A stretch of 64,000 nucleotides of DNA from Paenibacillus sp. BIC5C1 (GCF_032399705.1 NZ_CP135922.1:2976001-3040000), one strand, 5' to 3'; shown: positions 1 through 8,752, numbered from the stretch's first letter. Translations and numbers: made by a program. Notes: generated by a model not told the origin, from the letters alone.

Positions 1-626
1 GCCAGCAGAGATAACATCAAGAAGATCAGAAGCTGTTTTACGATCAGGTCTTTTAGCGGTTTCGTAGCAGTGCCCATCTGCACCATGGGTAAGCCGCGAT
101 TACGTGGTCCAGGCGAAGAGAAGACGATTAACTGCTCATTGCCTTGATTATCCGTTACAATCCGGTACGGAACATGTTGTTTATCGTTGATCCGATCTGT
201 GATGTTCTGATATTCAACGGATGTCAAGCGAGGAGCGGTCAGACCGTCTTCACCAAAAATATCCTCGAAGCCACTTTGATTATCGAATAAGGCGAGTGAA
301 CGATCGGGAATGTATAAGAAACGATTGCCTGATCCTCTTGGATCTGATCCAGATTGCCCACCAAAAGGATTGCTTGTCGCACCACTTCGTGAAGACGATC
401 CGAGCCACACAGGAGGCATGGACATGAGCTGCTCTTCCATGGTTTTCGCCTGGTTGCGATACAGAAAACTTTCCATAATCCAGAATTGAAGAATGCCAAT
501 TAATAATAACAGAGCTGCCATAATGAACAGGGAGCGTGCGAGTAATTGAGAGCGAAGCGAACGTGGCGATATCCATTGATGCAGCCATGTCCAAAGATGT
601 TTGTCCTTCTTTAATAAAGAGACCAT
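1..626 (-). CDS. Sensor histidine kinase, N-terminal part (cut by window edge)
   Basis: The reading frame starts at an ATG at 626 and runs off the left edge without a stop. The visible ~208 residues begin with a basic stretch and one membrane segment (about residues 28-52, FIMAALLLLIGILQFWI). A roughly 140-residue extracytoplasmic domain rich in Ser/Gly follows, and a second membrane segment begins at the edge (LLIFLMLSLLA). This is the layout of a sensor kinase of the OmpR-partner class; HAMP, HisKA and ATPase domains would lie outside the window. Its ATG overlaps the TGA of the upstream response regulator gene (ATGA-type coupling), so the two are one operon. The signal sensed cannot be read from the sequence. 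It is a kinase by context and layout only, because the catalytic part is not visible. Confidence 0.75.
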   Translation of the reverse strand, partial: MVSLLKKDKHLWTWLHQWISPRSLRSQLLARSLFIMAALLLLIGILQFWIMESFLYRNQAKTMEEQLMSMPPVWLGSSSRSGATSNPFGGQSGSDPRGSGNRFLYIPDRSLALFDNQSGFEDIFGEDGLTAPRLTSVEYQNITDRINDKQHVPYRIVTDNQGNEQLIVFSSPGPRNRGLPMVQMGTATKPLKDLIVKQLLIFLMLSLL

Positions 627-1309
627 CAGAGATCCACCCTGTATCCGACACCTCGAAGTGTACGAATGAGTTTATGCTCTTTATCCCCCAGTTTGTCACG
701 CAAGGAGCGGACGTACACCTCCACAATATTCTCTTCTCCACCAAAATCGTATCCCCACACGCGGTTCAGAATGGTCGCTTTACTCAGGACAATACCATGA
801 TTGAGCACGATGAATTTTAATAGTTCATATTCGGTTGGAGATAACTCCAGAATCTGATCGTGATAGGTAATCTCTTTGCGTTGATCATCAATTCGGAATG
901 GACCATGAGTCACTGCCCCTATTAATAAAGGAAACTGATTTCGAAGCCTTGCCTGAATCCGTGCAAGCAGTTCATCGAACGCAAAAGGCTTAATCATATA
1001 ATCGTCAGCACCAAGCCATAGGCCTTTTACCCGATTTTCAACTTCATCTTTGGCTGTCAGCATGATCACTCCGACCTGAGCTCCGCTCTTGCGCAGACGC
1101 TCAACAACTTCAAACCCATCCATCTCGGGCATCATGACATCCAGAATGGCCATATGTGGACGAAAGTCGAGTGCCAATTCAAGCGCAGCAGCTCCATCCG
1201 GGGCTGTACGTACATCAAAGCCTTCGTTGCTTAGTCCAAGCTCCAGAAATTGCAAAATATGTGGTTCATCATCGGCCAATAGTATTTTAATGCCAGTACT
1301 TAGCTTCAT
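626..1309 (-). CDS. OmpR/PhoB-family response regulator
   Basis: The 227-residue protein has a receiver domain (about residues 7-120) with the acidic pair DDE near residue 14, the phospho-acceptor Asp in AILDVMMPEMDG near residue 57, and KPF near residue 108. A winged-helix DNA-binding domain follows (about 130-227, ending in RTLRGVGYRVDL), typical of the OmpR/PhoB family. It is translationally coupled to the sensor kinase that follows. It is divergent from the glycosyltransferase operon starting at 1513. A pair of CTGAAAA direct repeats one helical turn apart lies between them, so control of both its own genes and the divergent operon is plausible. Target genes are inference. Confidence 0.93.
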   Translation of the reverse strand: MKLSTGIKILLADDEPHILQFLELGLSNEGFDVRTAPDGAAALELALDFRPHMAILDVMMPEMDGFEVVERLRKSGAQVGVIMLTAKDEVENRVKGLWLGADDYMIKPFAFDELLARIQARLRNQFPLLIGAVTHGPFRIDDQRKEITYHDQILELSPTEYELLKFIVLNHGIVLSKATILNRVWGYDFGGEENIVEVYVRSLRDKLGDKEHKLIRTLRGVGYRVDL

Positions 1310-1392
1310 AAGCAGGCGTTCCCTCCCGTTAAATCCATCGATTACATACCCTCAATTCTAGAGGTCTATATGCTGTATTATCGCTCGCCAAA

Positions 1393-1410
1393 CTGAAAAT
1401 TAGCTGAAAA
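1393..1410. promoter_or_regulatory. Candidate OmpR-family regulator box (direct repeats)
   Basis: Two identical CTGAAAA heptamers (1393-1399 and 1404-1410) repeat with an 11-bp period, the arrangement typical of binding sites for OmpR/PhoB-type dimers. They lie in the 203-bp divergent region between the response regulator and the glycosyltransferase operon. No clear sigma-A -35/-10 pair could be fixed for either side. Confidence 0.35.
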
Positions 1411-1512
1411 GTTTGCAAGTTATCCTCAGGCAACATTCAGCGGGCACTCATCCCAGTTTTACTTTGGCCTGTCACAATAGTTGATATGAAGAACTTGAAG
1501 GAGTGATTGAGA

Positions 1513-3765
1513 TTGAATAACGCCAAACGAAGGATTGACCTTGTCCTTCTGCCGATTGTTTTACTGGCGGCATTTCTGAACGGGTATGGCATCTGGAACG
1601 ACCAATATGCCAATTCCTATTATACGACCGCCGTCGGGAGCATGCTGAGGAATTTCCATAACTTTTTCTATGCATCGCTCGACTCGGCTGGTTCGGTAAC
1701 CGTAGACAAACCACCGGTTGTCTTCTGGATTCAAACCGCTTTTGCTTACGTTTTTGGATTGCATGGATGGAGTGTTATTTTACCGCAAGCGTTAGCGGGG
1801 ATCGGTTCGGTGCTGCTGATATATTTCATGGTCAAGCCTACATTTGGTCTTGCCGCGGCGCGAATCTCGGCACTTGCGATGGCGACTGTTCCTGTCGTGG
1901 CAGCGGTCAGCCGTACCAACAATATTGATAGCATGCTGGTATTCACGTTGCTGCTGGGTTCATGGTTTTTGTTCAAGGGAAGCAAGCAAGGCAGTACGTG
2001 GCGTATTCTGGTTGCCTTTGCACTCATCGGACTTGCTTTTAATATGAAAATGCTGCAAGCCTACATGATTCTTCCGGCTTTCTACTTGTTCTATCTGCTT
2101 GCATTCAACGCAAAGTGGAGAAGAAAAATCATTCTGCTGATCGGAAGTACGGCGGTGCTGGCAGTTGTTTCCTTATCCTGGGCAGTCACCGTGGATTCTA
2201 TACCGACAGATGAACGGCCTTATATCGGCAGCAGTGAAACCAATTCGGTGCTGGAGCTGGCTTTTGGATATAACGGCTTATCCCGTCTCACGGGACAACA
2301 GAACAGATCAGCGAATGCAGGCATGCCAAACGCCTCTGATGAAGGCAAGGCCCGTGGCAACGCAGCTTCCCAGACCTCAGCATCCGGTCAATCGGGCAGC
2401 GGCTCGGCTCCAACAGGCAATGCACCGGGGAATGGTGAAATGGGTGGCATGAACGGAATGACTTTCCCAGGCGGTCAGATGCCAAACGGTGGCGAGATGC
2501 CTAATGGAAGAAATTTTGGAGGTGGTAATGGCGGCGGAGGCATGGGTGGCATGTTTGGTACCGGGGAGAAAGGTCCTCTGCGGTTATTCCAGACCGAACT
2601 GTCCGGTCAGGCCAGTTGGTTTTTGCCTATTGTATTACTTGGCTGCATCGCCATATTTGCCGGGTTAAGACGGAGAAATATAACCGATAAGCATAAGGAA
2701 GCCCTGTTCTGGCTGGCCTGGCTGCTTCCGGTAGCTGCATTCTTCAGTGTGGCTGGTTTCTTTCATCAATATTATCTGATTATGCTCGCACCTCCGGTAG
2801 CGGCATTAACCGGAGCAGGGTTTGCAGCCATGTGGTCGGCATATCGTGAACGCAATGGCTGGCAAGCCTGGCTGCTTCCGTTATCCGTACTGCTTACGAC
2901 CATCTTCGGCTGGTATATCATGCAGGTGTATAACGAAACTATCGGAGCAGGTTGGTCCATAGGTGAGTTAATTGCAGGCATTCTGATCACGGTTATCCTG
3001 ATTGTGATGCTTAATCGTTCACATCCATGGAAACAGGGTTTGATTATCGCAGGCTTCATGGTCATGCTGATTGGACCAACCTATTGGGCATTTACCCCTA
3101 TTACGTATGGAGGCAACAGCATGATTCCGGCGGCCGGGCCGACAGGTTCCAATGGGATGTTTGGCGGAATGGGCATGGCAATGGGAGATAGACAAGGTGA
3201 TCGCAATGGTGGCGGAATGGGTATGGCTCAGCCGAATACATCAAATGACACCGACACCGATCAGGCTTTCCCATCGTCCGATGAAGCTGACCCTAACAAT
3301 GCGGGCATGGGAACAATTCCGAATTCAGGCGGAAACATGAATGGCGGAGGAGGCATGCCGACGACAGGTGGCCGAGGTGGTGCGGGAAACCGCAACGAAG
3401 AAGTGGACACCACAACACTGAATTATCTGAGAGAGCATAACACAGGTGAAACCTATCTCTTTGCAACGACGGACTATAACCAGGCAGCTCCATATATCAT
3501 CGATGAAAATGAAGCAGTCATTACGCTTGGCGGGTTCTCGGGTTCAGATCCGGTGTATAGCACGGAAAAATTGGAACAACTCGTGAAGAGTGGGCAAGTG
3601 AAATACTTCATGGTAGGTGGCATGGGCGGCCGAGGTGGCAGTTCTGATATCGGCGACTGGATCAAGGAGCATGGTACCGAAATTCCAACGTCAGAGTGGA
3701 AGACGGGTACGGACAGCGGTTCAGGTTTCGGCGGTCAAACCACTCTATATGAAGTGAAATTATAA
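1513..3765 (+). CDS. GT39-type membrane glycosyltransferase (YkcB/ArnT-like)
   Basis: A polytopic membrane protein of about 750 residues with the GT39/ArnT pattern: an acidic residue in the first outside loop (GIWNDQYANSYY), VDKPPVVFW and many later membrane helices. Such enzymes move a sugar from a polyprenyl-phosphate carrier onto an acceptor outside the membrane. Two extracellular loops (about residues 265-345 and 540-630) are unusually rich in Gly, Met and Asn. A soluble C-terminal part (LNYLREHNTGETYLFATTDYN onward) resembles the extra C-terminal domain of Bacillus YkcB. The TTG at 1513 is preferred because AAGGAG at 1498-1503 sits 9 nt upstream; an in-frame TTG at 1507 is too close. The following GT2 gene would supply the lipid-linked sugar. 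The sugar and acceptor are unknown. Confidence 0.88.
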   Translation: MNNAKRRIDLVLLPIVLLAAFLNGYGIWNDQYANSYYTTAVGSMLRNFHNFFYASLDSAGSVTVDKPPVVFWIQTAFAYVFGLHGWSVILPQALAGIGSVLLIYFMVKPTFGLAAARISALAMATVPVVAAVSRTNNIDSMLVFTLLLGSWFLFKGSKQGSTWRILVAFALIGLAFNMKMLQAYMILPAFYLFYLLAFNAKWRRKIILLIGSTAVLAVVSLSWAVTVDSIPTDERPYIGSSETNSVLELAFGYNGLSRLTGQQNRSANAGMPNASDEGKARGNAASQTSASGQSGSGSAPTGNAPGNGEMGGMNGMTFPGGQMPNGGEMPNGRNFGGGNGGGGMGGMFGTGEKGPLRLFQTELSGQASWFLPIVLLGCIAIFAGLRRRNITDKHKEALFWLAWLLPVAAFFSVAGFFHQYYLIMLAPPVAALTGAGFAAMWSAYRERNGWQAWLLPLSVLLTTIFGWYIMQVYNETIGAGWSIGELIAGILITVILIVMLNRSHPWKQGLIIAGFMVMLIGPTYWAFTPITYGGNSMIPAAGPTGSNGMFGGMGMAMGDRQGDRNGGGMGMAQPNTSNDTDTDQAFPSSDEADPNNAGMGTIPNSGGNMNGGGGMPTTGGRGGAGNRNEEVDTTTLNYLREHNTGETYLFATTDYNQAAPYIIDENEAVITLGGFSGSDPVYSTEKLEQLVKSGQVKYFMVGGMGGRGGSSDIGDWIKEHGTEIPTSEWKTGTDSGSGFGGQTTLYEVKL

Positions 3766-3797
3766 ACTTGATCGAATGGTTAAAGGAGGGAACGAAC

Positions 3798-4784
3798 ATG
3801 GCTCAAAAGTGCCGTTACAGCATTATCATTCCGATGTATAACGAAGAAGCGGTGATTGAGGAGACCTATCGGCGTCTGAAAAAAGTCATGGGCAGTACAG
3901 GAGAGAGTTACGAACTTCTTTTTGTCAACGACGGTAGCGTGGACCAAAGTGCACAGATGATCCGTGACTACGCCCGTTGGGACGAAAGTGTGAAGCTGAT
4001 AGATTTCGCACGCAACTTCGGTCACCAGATCGCAATTACGGCAGGGATGGATTATGCAGCAGGCGATGCCGTCGTCATTATTGATGCGGATCTTCAGGAC
4101 CCTCCCGAGCTGATATTGGACATGATCGCCAAGTGGAAAGAGGGCTATGAGGTTGTCTATGCCCGTCGAACCCGACGAAGCGGTGAGACACGCTTCAAGA
4201 AATGGTCAGCAAGCATGTTCTACCGCGTACTGCGTGCGTCGACGGATACGGATATTCCAGTGGATACGGGGGATTTCCGACTGATTGATCGCAAGGTGTG
4301 TGATGAGATGAAACGTCTTCCGGAAAAAAATCGATTTGTTCGCGGACTGGTCAGTTGGGTGGGGTTCCGTCAGACGGCCATTGAGTATGAACGGGATGAG
4401 CGTTTGGCAGGGGAGACAAAATACCCGCTGAAACGCATGTTGAAGCTGAGTTTGGACGGCATTACCTCATTCTCATACAAACCGCTCAAGCTTGCAGGTT
4501 ACGTAGGAGCTATTCTATCCATCGGCGGTTTCATCTATATGCTTAGTGTCATTGCTTCAGCGATATTCACAGATTCTACGATCAAAGGATGGCCTTCGAT
4601 GGTCAGTATCATGCTGATATTTAACGGCTTTATATTGATCATGCTGGGCATTCTTGGCGAGTATGTCGGCCGAATCTATGATGAAACGAAGGCGCGCCCC
4701 CTCTATATCGTAAGAGATGTGTATCAGATGGAGAGTCAGTCAAGTCAGTCACGGTTAACGGGCAGAGTTGCTCATCATGACTAA
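3798..4784 (+). CDS. GT2 polyprenyl-phosphate glycosyltransferase (DPM1/YkcC-like)
   Basis: The 328-residue enzyme has an N-terminal GT-A fold: SIIIPMYNEE, FVNDGSVDQS, VVIIDADLQDPPE with the metal-binding DAD region, and RRTRRSGETRFKKW. Two membrane helices near the C-terminus (about 230-255 and 268-292) end in GEYVGRIYDETKARPLYIV. This family transfers a sugar from a nucleotide donor to undecaprenyl phosphate on the cytoplasmic face. The ATG at 3798 follows GGAGGG by 7 nt; an in-frame TTG further upstream (3768) has no ribosome binding site. It sits directly after the GT39 gene and overlaps the GtrA gene. Together these form a donor-making, flipping and transferring set. Confidence 0.92.
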   Translation: MAQKCRYSIIIPMYNEEAVIEETYRRLKKVMGSTGESYELLFVNDGSVDQSAQMIRDYARWDESVKLIDFARNFGHQIAITAGMDYAAGDAVVIIDADLQDPPELILDMIAKWKEGYEVVYARRTRRSGETRFKKWSASMFYRVLRASTDTDIPVDTGDFRLIDRKVCDEMKRLPEKNRFVRGLVSWVGFRQTAIEYERDERLAGETKYPLKRMLKLSLDGITSFSYKPLKLAGYVGAILSIGGFIYMLSVIASAIFTDSTIKGWPSMVSIMLIFNGFILIMLGILGEYVGRIYDETKARPLYIVRDVYQMESQSSQSRLTGRVAHHD

Positions 4785-5214
4785 CCGGTTGGTCACTATA
4801 TTTAAGTTCGGCATTGTGGGTGTCCTGAATACGGCAGTGGATGCATTGGTATTCACGTTGCTCGCTACCGCAGGCGCACCTGCTCTAATTGCCCAGGTAA
4901 TCTCGTATAGCTGTGGGGTCGTAAACAGTTACTGGTGGAACGGCAGATGGACCTTCCAGGATTCGGGAAGACAGGGCAAAAAAAACGAAATCATGCGTTT
5001 TGTAATTACCAATCTAGTGGTTCTTGCGTTATCTTCTCTGATTCTGTACATCTGCAACAGCATATTAGGTTGGAGCGTGGTAATGAGTAAAATACTGGCA
5101 ACTCTCTCGGGCATGGTTATAAATTATATTGCGAGTCGGCATTGGGTGTTCCGGGCAGAGCCCGTTCAAGGATCTGACCCTTCATCTGATGCGAATGAAA
5201 GGAGTGTTTCATGA
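4777..5214 (+). CDS. GtrA-family membrane protein
   Basis: A 145-residue protein with four predicted membrane helices and typical GtrA features: FKFGIVGVLNTAVD at the N-terminus, then SYWWNGRWTFQ and NYIASRHWVF at the C-terminus. GtrA proteins are thought to help translocate polyprenyl-phosphate sugars. The ATG at 4777 overlaps the TAA of the GT2 gene, indicating translational coupling; an in-frame TTG at 4768 is an alternative. It belongs to the same operon as the GT39 and GT2 genes and fits as flippase or partner of the lipid-linked sugar they use. Confidence 0.9.
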   Translation: MTNRLVTIFKFGIVGVLNTAVDALVFTLLATAGAPALIAQVISYSCGVVNSYWWNGRWTFQDSGRQGKKNEIMRFVITNLVVLALSSLILYICNSILGWSVVMSKILATLSGMVINYIASRHWVFRAEPVQGSDPSSDANERSVS

Positions 5215-5215
5215 T

Positions 5216-6088
5216 ATGAGAATTAAAAAAGCAGTCATTCCGGCAGCCGGGCTTGGCACCCGATTTTTGCCGGCAACCAAGGCACAACCGAAAGAAATGC
5301 TGCCAATAGTGGACAAACCGGCTATTCAATACATTGTGGAAGAAGCGGTACAATCTGGCATTGAAAATATCATCATCGTAACCGGACGGAATAAAAAATC
5401 GATTGAAGATCATTTTGACAAATCGGTTGAATTGGAACATTCCCTGTACGCCAAGGGCAAACAAGCGCTACTGGAAGAGGTGCAAGCGATCAGCGAAATG
5501 GCAAGTATTCATTTTATCCGGCAAAAAGAGCCGCTTGGATTGGGCCATGCGATTGGATGTGCTCGCCAGTTCGTGGGAGATGATCCGTTCGCCGTACTGC
5601 TTGGAGATGATATTATGGTGTCAGATCCACCAGCGCTCGCACAGATGATTCATTTATATGAAAAGACAGGCAGCCAGATTGTTGGCGTGCGGCAGGTGCA
5701 ACCTGCTGACGTGAGTAAATACGGCATTATCGATTCACAAGGGGCAGAGGATCGGGTTCACCGAATCACCAATCTGGTAGAAAAACCTTCAATTACAGAA
5801 GCGCCCTCCCGAACAGCCGTGATGGGACGTTACATTCTGAAGCCTTCCATCTTTCCCATTCTGGATCGAATCGAGAGAGGTGCTGGAGGAGAATATCAGC
5901 TAACGGATGCGCTAAAAGAAGTAAGTCAGGTGGAAGAACTGCTGGCTCTTGAACTGGAAGGACGTCGCTACGATATTGGTGATCAGTTCGGATATATTCA
6001 GGCGATCCTGGAGATTGGACTGATGCGTAAGGAACTACAGCCCATGCTTACACCATATCTTCAGAAGCTCGCTACGCAGTGGGCGTAG
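5216..6088 (+). CDS. galU: UTP-glucose-1-phosphate uridylyltransferase
   Basis: The 290-residue protein carries the nucleotidyltransferase signature AAGLGTRFLPATKAQPKEM and continues with VDKPAIQYIVEEAV, GLGHAI, LLGDDI and NLVEKP, all typical of bacterial GalU/GtaB. It makes UDP-glucose from UTP and glucose-1-phosphate in the cytoplasm. The ATG at 5216 is one base after the GtrA stop and follows AAAGGAG by 11 nt; an upstream in-frame ATG lies inside GtrA and was not chosen. It is the last gene of the glycosyltransferase operon. This suggests, by inference, that the lipid-linked sugar starts from UDP-glucose or a product of it. Confidence 0.95.
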   Translation: MRIKKAVIPAAGLGTRFLPATKAQPKEMLPIVDKPAIQYIVEEAVQSGIENIIIVTGRNKKSIEDHFDKSVELEHSLYAKGKQALLEEVQAISEMASIHFIRQKEPLGLGHAIGCARQFVGDDPFAVLLGDDIMVSDPPALAQMIHLYEKTGSQIVGVRQVQPADVSKYGIIDSQGAEDRVHRITNLVEKPSITEAPSRTAVMGRYILKPSIFPILDRIERGAGGEYQLTDALKEVSQVEELLALELEGRRYDIGDQFGYIQAILEIGLMRKELQPMLTPYLQKLATQWA

Positions 6089-6167
6089 GATTGATATGTA
6101 GCTGAGGTTTAAATCTGCTGTAGGACGGGGGCTGCTCATTGCCATGGTTCTGGCATAGACTCCAGCA

Positions 6168-6196
6168 TTGTACAATGGAGCCTGTCACGATACAAT
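6168..6196 (+). promoter_or_regulatory. Candidate sigma-A promoter of the methyltransferase gene
   Basis: TTGTAC (6168-6173) and TACAAT (6191-6196) are separated by 17 bp and end about 40 bp before the ATG at 6237. The promoter is embedded in inverted repeats (TGCTCATTG at 6133-6141 with CAATGAGCA at 6193-6201), so the same DNA can also form a long stem-loop without a U-run. Confidence 0.5.
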
Positions 6197-6236
6197 GAGC
6201 AAGAAGTTCAAGTTGCTCTTTGAGGAGTGAGGAATC

Positions 6237-7082
6237 ATGAATGAGTCTATCATCAGGGATCTTATTCAGTATATGGACGTGGAGGACAACGCGGCTATTC
6301 AATACATTCAGACCGAGCATCGGTTGAAACTGGGTCACTTTTGGGAAATCCGGGAAGGCAGCCGCGTTCTGGAAATTGGTTGTGGTCAGGGAGATACCAC
6401 TGCCGTACTTGCACATCTGGTGGGGGAACACGGTTACGTTCATGGTGTAGACATTGCACCTGAGGATTATGGTGCACCACTGACCGTAGGGGAAGCGGCA
6501 GCCAAGCTGCGGAAATCTCCGCTGGGTGGCCGAATTCGAATGGATTATGAGTTTGACATCCTAAGTGGACAGGCTCAATTCGCTGAAAATGAGTTTGATG
6601 TGATTGTACTTTCCCATTGTTCATGGTACCTGAAATCGTTTGAAGAACTCGCGGAGATTCTTAAAAAGGTTAGGACGTGGGGACATCAGCTATGTTTCGC
6701 CGAATGGGACACACGAGTTACAGATGTGAGCCAGCTCTCACATTGGTTATCCGTTCTGATTCAGTCGCAGGTTGAATGCTATAAGGAGAACAGCTTCTCC
6801 AATGTGCGCACGCTCTTTACACCGGAGGATATCCGAGAGCTTGTCTCTGCGGCAGGCTGGACGATTAAGGAAGAGGCTTCGATCCATTCTCCCGAGCTGC
6901 AGGACGGTCGCTGGGAAACGGAAATGACACTGGCAGAAGCGCCAGTGGAACTGCAGATGCTTCCGATTCCGGACAAAGTAAAAACACTTCTAATTTCCGA
7001 ACTGAAATTACTTAGAACACATCATGTTTCTGGGCCTGGGAGTCCACTGGGAACGTATGCAATTGTTGCCAAAAAGCAGTAA
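6237..7082 (+). CDS. Class I SAM-dependent methyltransferase
   Basis: The 281-residue protein has the SAM-binding motif I (VLEIGCGQGDTT, about residues 45-56), the acidic end of strand 2 (VHGVDIAP, about 72-79) and a strand-4 motif (FDVIVLSHCSWYL). This is a standard Rossmann-fold methyltransferase of the Methyltransf_25/11 type. The substrate cannot be told from the sequence. The start has a strong ribosome binding site (GAGGAGTGAGGAA). The gene stands alone between galU and the T-box of asd with its own candidate promoter. No terminator is obvious after it, and 7083-7255 contains no gene I can support. Confidence 0.85.
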   Translation: MNESIIRDLIQYMDVEDNAAIQYIQTEHRLKLGHFWEIREGSRVLEIGCGQGDTTAVLAHLVGEHGYVHGVDIAPEDYGAPLTVGEAAAKLRKSPLGGRIRMDYEFDILSGQAQFAENEFDVIVLSHCSWYLKSFEELAEILKKVRTWGHQLCFAEWDTRVTDVSQLSHWLSVLIQSQVECYKENSFSNVRTLFTPEDIRELVSAAGWTIKEEASIHSPELQDGRWETEMTLAEAPVELQMLPIPDKVKTLLISELKLLRTHHVSGPGSPLGTYAIVAKKQ

Positions 7083-7259
7083 AGAAATAGCTATTTGCAG
7101 CAATTTATAAAAAAACGTCTATCGACGTACTTTCACAGAAGACAGACCGCGTTTAGCTGAAGTTTTTCTTGCGATAATTGAATTGTTCAGCTCCGCTGAA
7201 AACGTATTAATTCCGTTATCTAAAAAAATGTGTTTACTTCACGATGGTAATTTTGATAT

Positions 7260-7265
7260 TATAAT
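7260..7265 (+). promoter_or_regulatory. -10 element of the T-box/asd transcript
   Basis: A perfect TATAAT at 7260-7265 lies just ahead of the first conserved T-box bases (GACGAAGAGATGAG from 7280). The -35 is poor (TTTACT or CTTCAC at about 7233-7242). A start near 7272 is inferred. Confidence 0.5.
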
Positions 7266-7271
7266 CGCAAT

Positions 7272-7577
7272 ATCAAATGCGACGAAGAGATGAGTAGATA
7301 AAAGGTTTTCTTTCACAGAGAGCTCCGGTAGCTGAAAAGGGGTAAAGAATTTTTTATTGAATAAAGACTCAGAGCAGCACATCGGAACTTGAAGGATTGA
7401 GGGATGGTGTGACAGGAGCTCCTGTTACAGAGCGAGAGTATATACGGATGGGCATGATTTTATGCAGTATCCTTAACTCGAAGAGGCTGGTATGGCGACA
7501 TATTGGCGAATCTGGGTGGTACCACGAGTGTAACAATCTCGTCCCTGAGACTTTTGTCTTGGGGATGGGATTTTTTG
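7272..7577 (+). promoter_or_regulatory. T-box riboswitch upstream of asd
   Basis: The leader carries the T-box hallmarks in order. A Stem I base GACGAAGAGATGAGTA starts at 7280. An apical AGAGAGCT...GCTGAAA lies at about 7317-7337. The T-box sequence TGGGTGGTACCACG is at 7513-7526. An intrinsic terminator follows: TCCCTGAGAC (7542-7551), loop TTTT, GTCTTGGGGA (7556-7565), then TTTTTT at 7571-7576. The acceptor bulge reads TGGT, predicting an uncharged tRNA whose discriminator base is A. GAATAAAGACTC (7359-7370) is my best reading of the specifier loop. It contains AAA/AAG (Lys), but the register is uncertain. Uncharged tRNA would favour antitermination and asd expression. Confidence 0.92.
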
Positions 7578-7666
7578 GTTTTTCCGGGATGTTGGCTACA
7601 CGCTTTGGAAACGCCTGAATAGTGTTTAATAAGAGGGAACTCACACTGAAAGGAAATGATGATTCT

Positions 7667-8752
7667 ATGTCAGCAAAATTGAAAGTCGGTATCGTCGGAG
7701 GAACGGGGATGGTGGGTCAACGATTTGTGGATCTGCTCAATGGACACCCATGGTTTGAAGTAACGGCTATTTCAGCAAGTGCCAACTCGGCAGGCAAAAC
7801 ATACGAAGAATCCGTACATGGCAGATGGAAACTCGCCGTTCCGATCCCGGAAGCAGTGAAAAACATCGTTGTGCAGGATGCTTCCCAAGTGGAAGCTTTT
7901 GCGAGCCAGGTTGATTTTATATTCTGTGCTGTAGATATGAAAAAGAATGAAATTCAAGCGCTCGAGGAGGCTTATGCCAAAACGGGAACTCCGGTTGTTT
8001 CCAACAACTCGGCTCACCGCTGGACAGCGGATGTACCTATGGTCATTCCTGAAATTAACCCGGGACATCTGGACGTGATTGAAGCTCAACGCAAACGTCT
8101 AGGAACGAAAACCGGATTCATTGCAGTTAAACCAAACTGCTCGATTCAGAGCTATGTACCTGCACTTCACGCGTTGCGCGAGTTCAACCCAACTCAAGTG
8201 GTGGCTTCCACTTATCAAGCAATCTCTGGAGCAGGCAAAAACTTTACCGACTGGCCGGAAATGCTGGATAACGTGATTCCATACATCGGTGGCGAGGAAG
8301 AAAAAAGTGAACAGGAGCCGCTGCGCATCTGGGGAAGCATTCAAAATAATGAGATTGTAAAAGCGTCCTCACCATTAATTACAACACAATGTATTCGTGT
8401 TCCAGTAACAGATGGTCACCTGGCGACAGTATTTGTATCCTTTGAGAAAAAACCATCCAAAGAAGAAATTCTGGATCGTTGGTTGCAATTCAAAGGTCGC
8501 CCGCAAGAACTGGGTCTGCCAAGCGCACCGAAACAGTTCATTACGTATTTTGAAGAAGAGAACAGACCACAAACGAAGCTGGATCGTGACATCGAGCGCG
8601 GCATGGGCGTTTCAACGGGCAGACTGCGCGAAGACTCCCTGTATGATTACAAGTTTGTAGGACTGTCTCACAACACGCTGCGCGGAGCAGCAGGTGGTGC
8701 AGTTCTGATCGCTGAATTGCTCAAAGCTGAAGGATATATTCAGCCGAAATAA
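7667..8752 (+). CDS. asd: Aspartate-semialdehyde dehydrogenase, archaeal/fungal type
   Basis: The 361-residue enzyme reduces aspartyl-phosphate to aspartate semialdehyde for Lys, Thr, Met and diaminopimelate synthesis. It shows the NADP-binding GIVGGTGMVGQRFV and the catalytic Cys in KPNCSIQSY (residue 158). Later motifs ISGAGKNFTDWPEM, HLATVFV and NTLRGAAGGA are characteristic of the archaeal/eukaryotic branch of ASADH, not the usual bacterial (usg-1-like) branch. The ATG at 7667 follows AAAGGA at 7649-7654; an upstream in-frame extension overlaps the end of the T-box leader and was not used. It is the only gene between the T-box and the following terminator, so its transcription is probably governed by tRNA charging. 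Confidence 0.95.
   Translation: MSAKLKVGIVGGTGMVGQRFVDLLNGHPWFEVTAISASANSAGKTYEESVHGRWKLAVPIPEAVKNIVVQDASQVEAFASQVDFIFCAVDMKKNEIQALEEAYAKTGTPVVSNNSAHRWTADVPMVIPEINPGHLDVIEAQRKRLGTKTGFIAVKPNCSIQSYVPALHALREFNPTQVVASTYQAISGAGKNFTDWPEMLDNVIPYIGGEEEKSEQEPLRIWGSIQNNEIVKASSPLITTQCIRVPVTDGHLATVFVSFEKKPSKEEILDRWLQFKGRPQELGLPSAPKQFITYFEEENRPQTKLDRDIERGMGVSTGRLREDSLYDYKFVGLSHNTLRGAAGGAVLIAELLKAEGYIQPK

Noticed and set aside
280..744. Open frame of 154 codons on the minus strand at the left edge
   Set aside because: It overlaps the response regulator and sensor kinase in another frame; the kinase frame from 626 gives a sensible membrane topology and this one does not.
7397..7618. Open frame of 73 codons within the asd leader
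   Set aside because: It is made of T-box sequence (T-box motif and terminator) and has no ribosome binding site.
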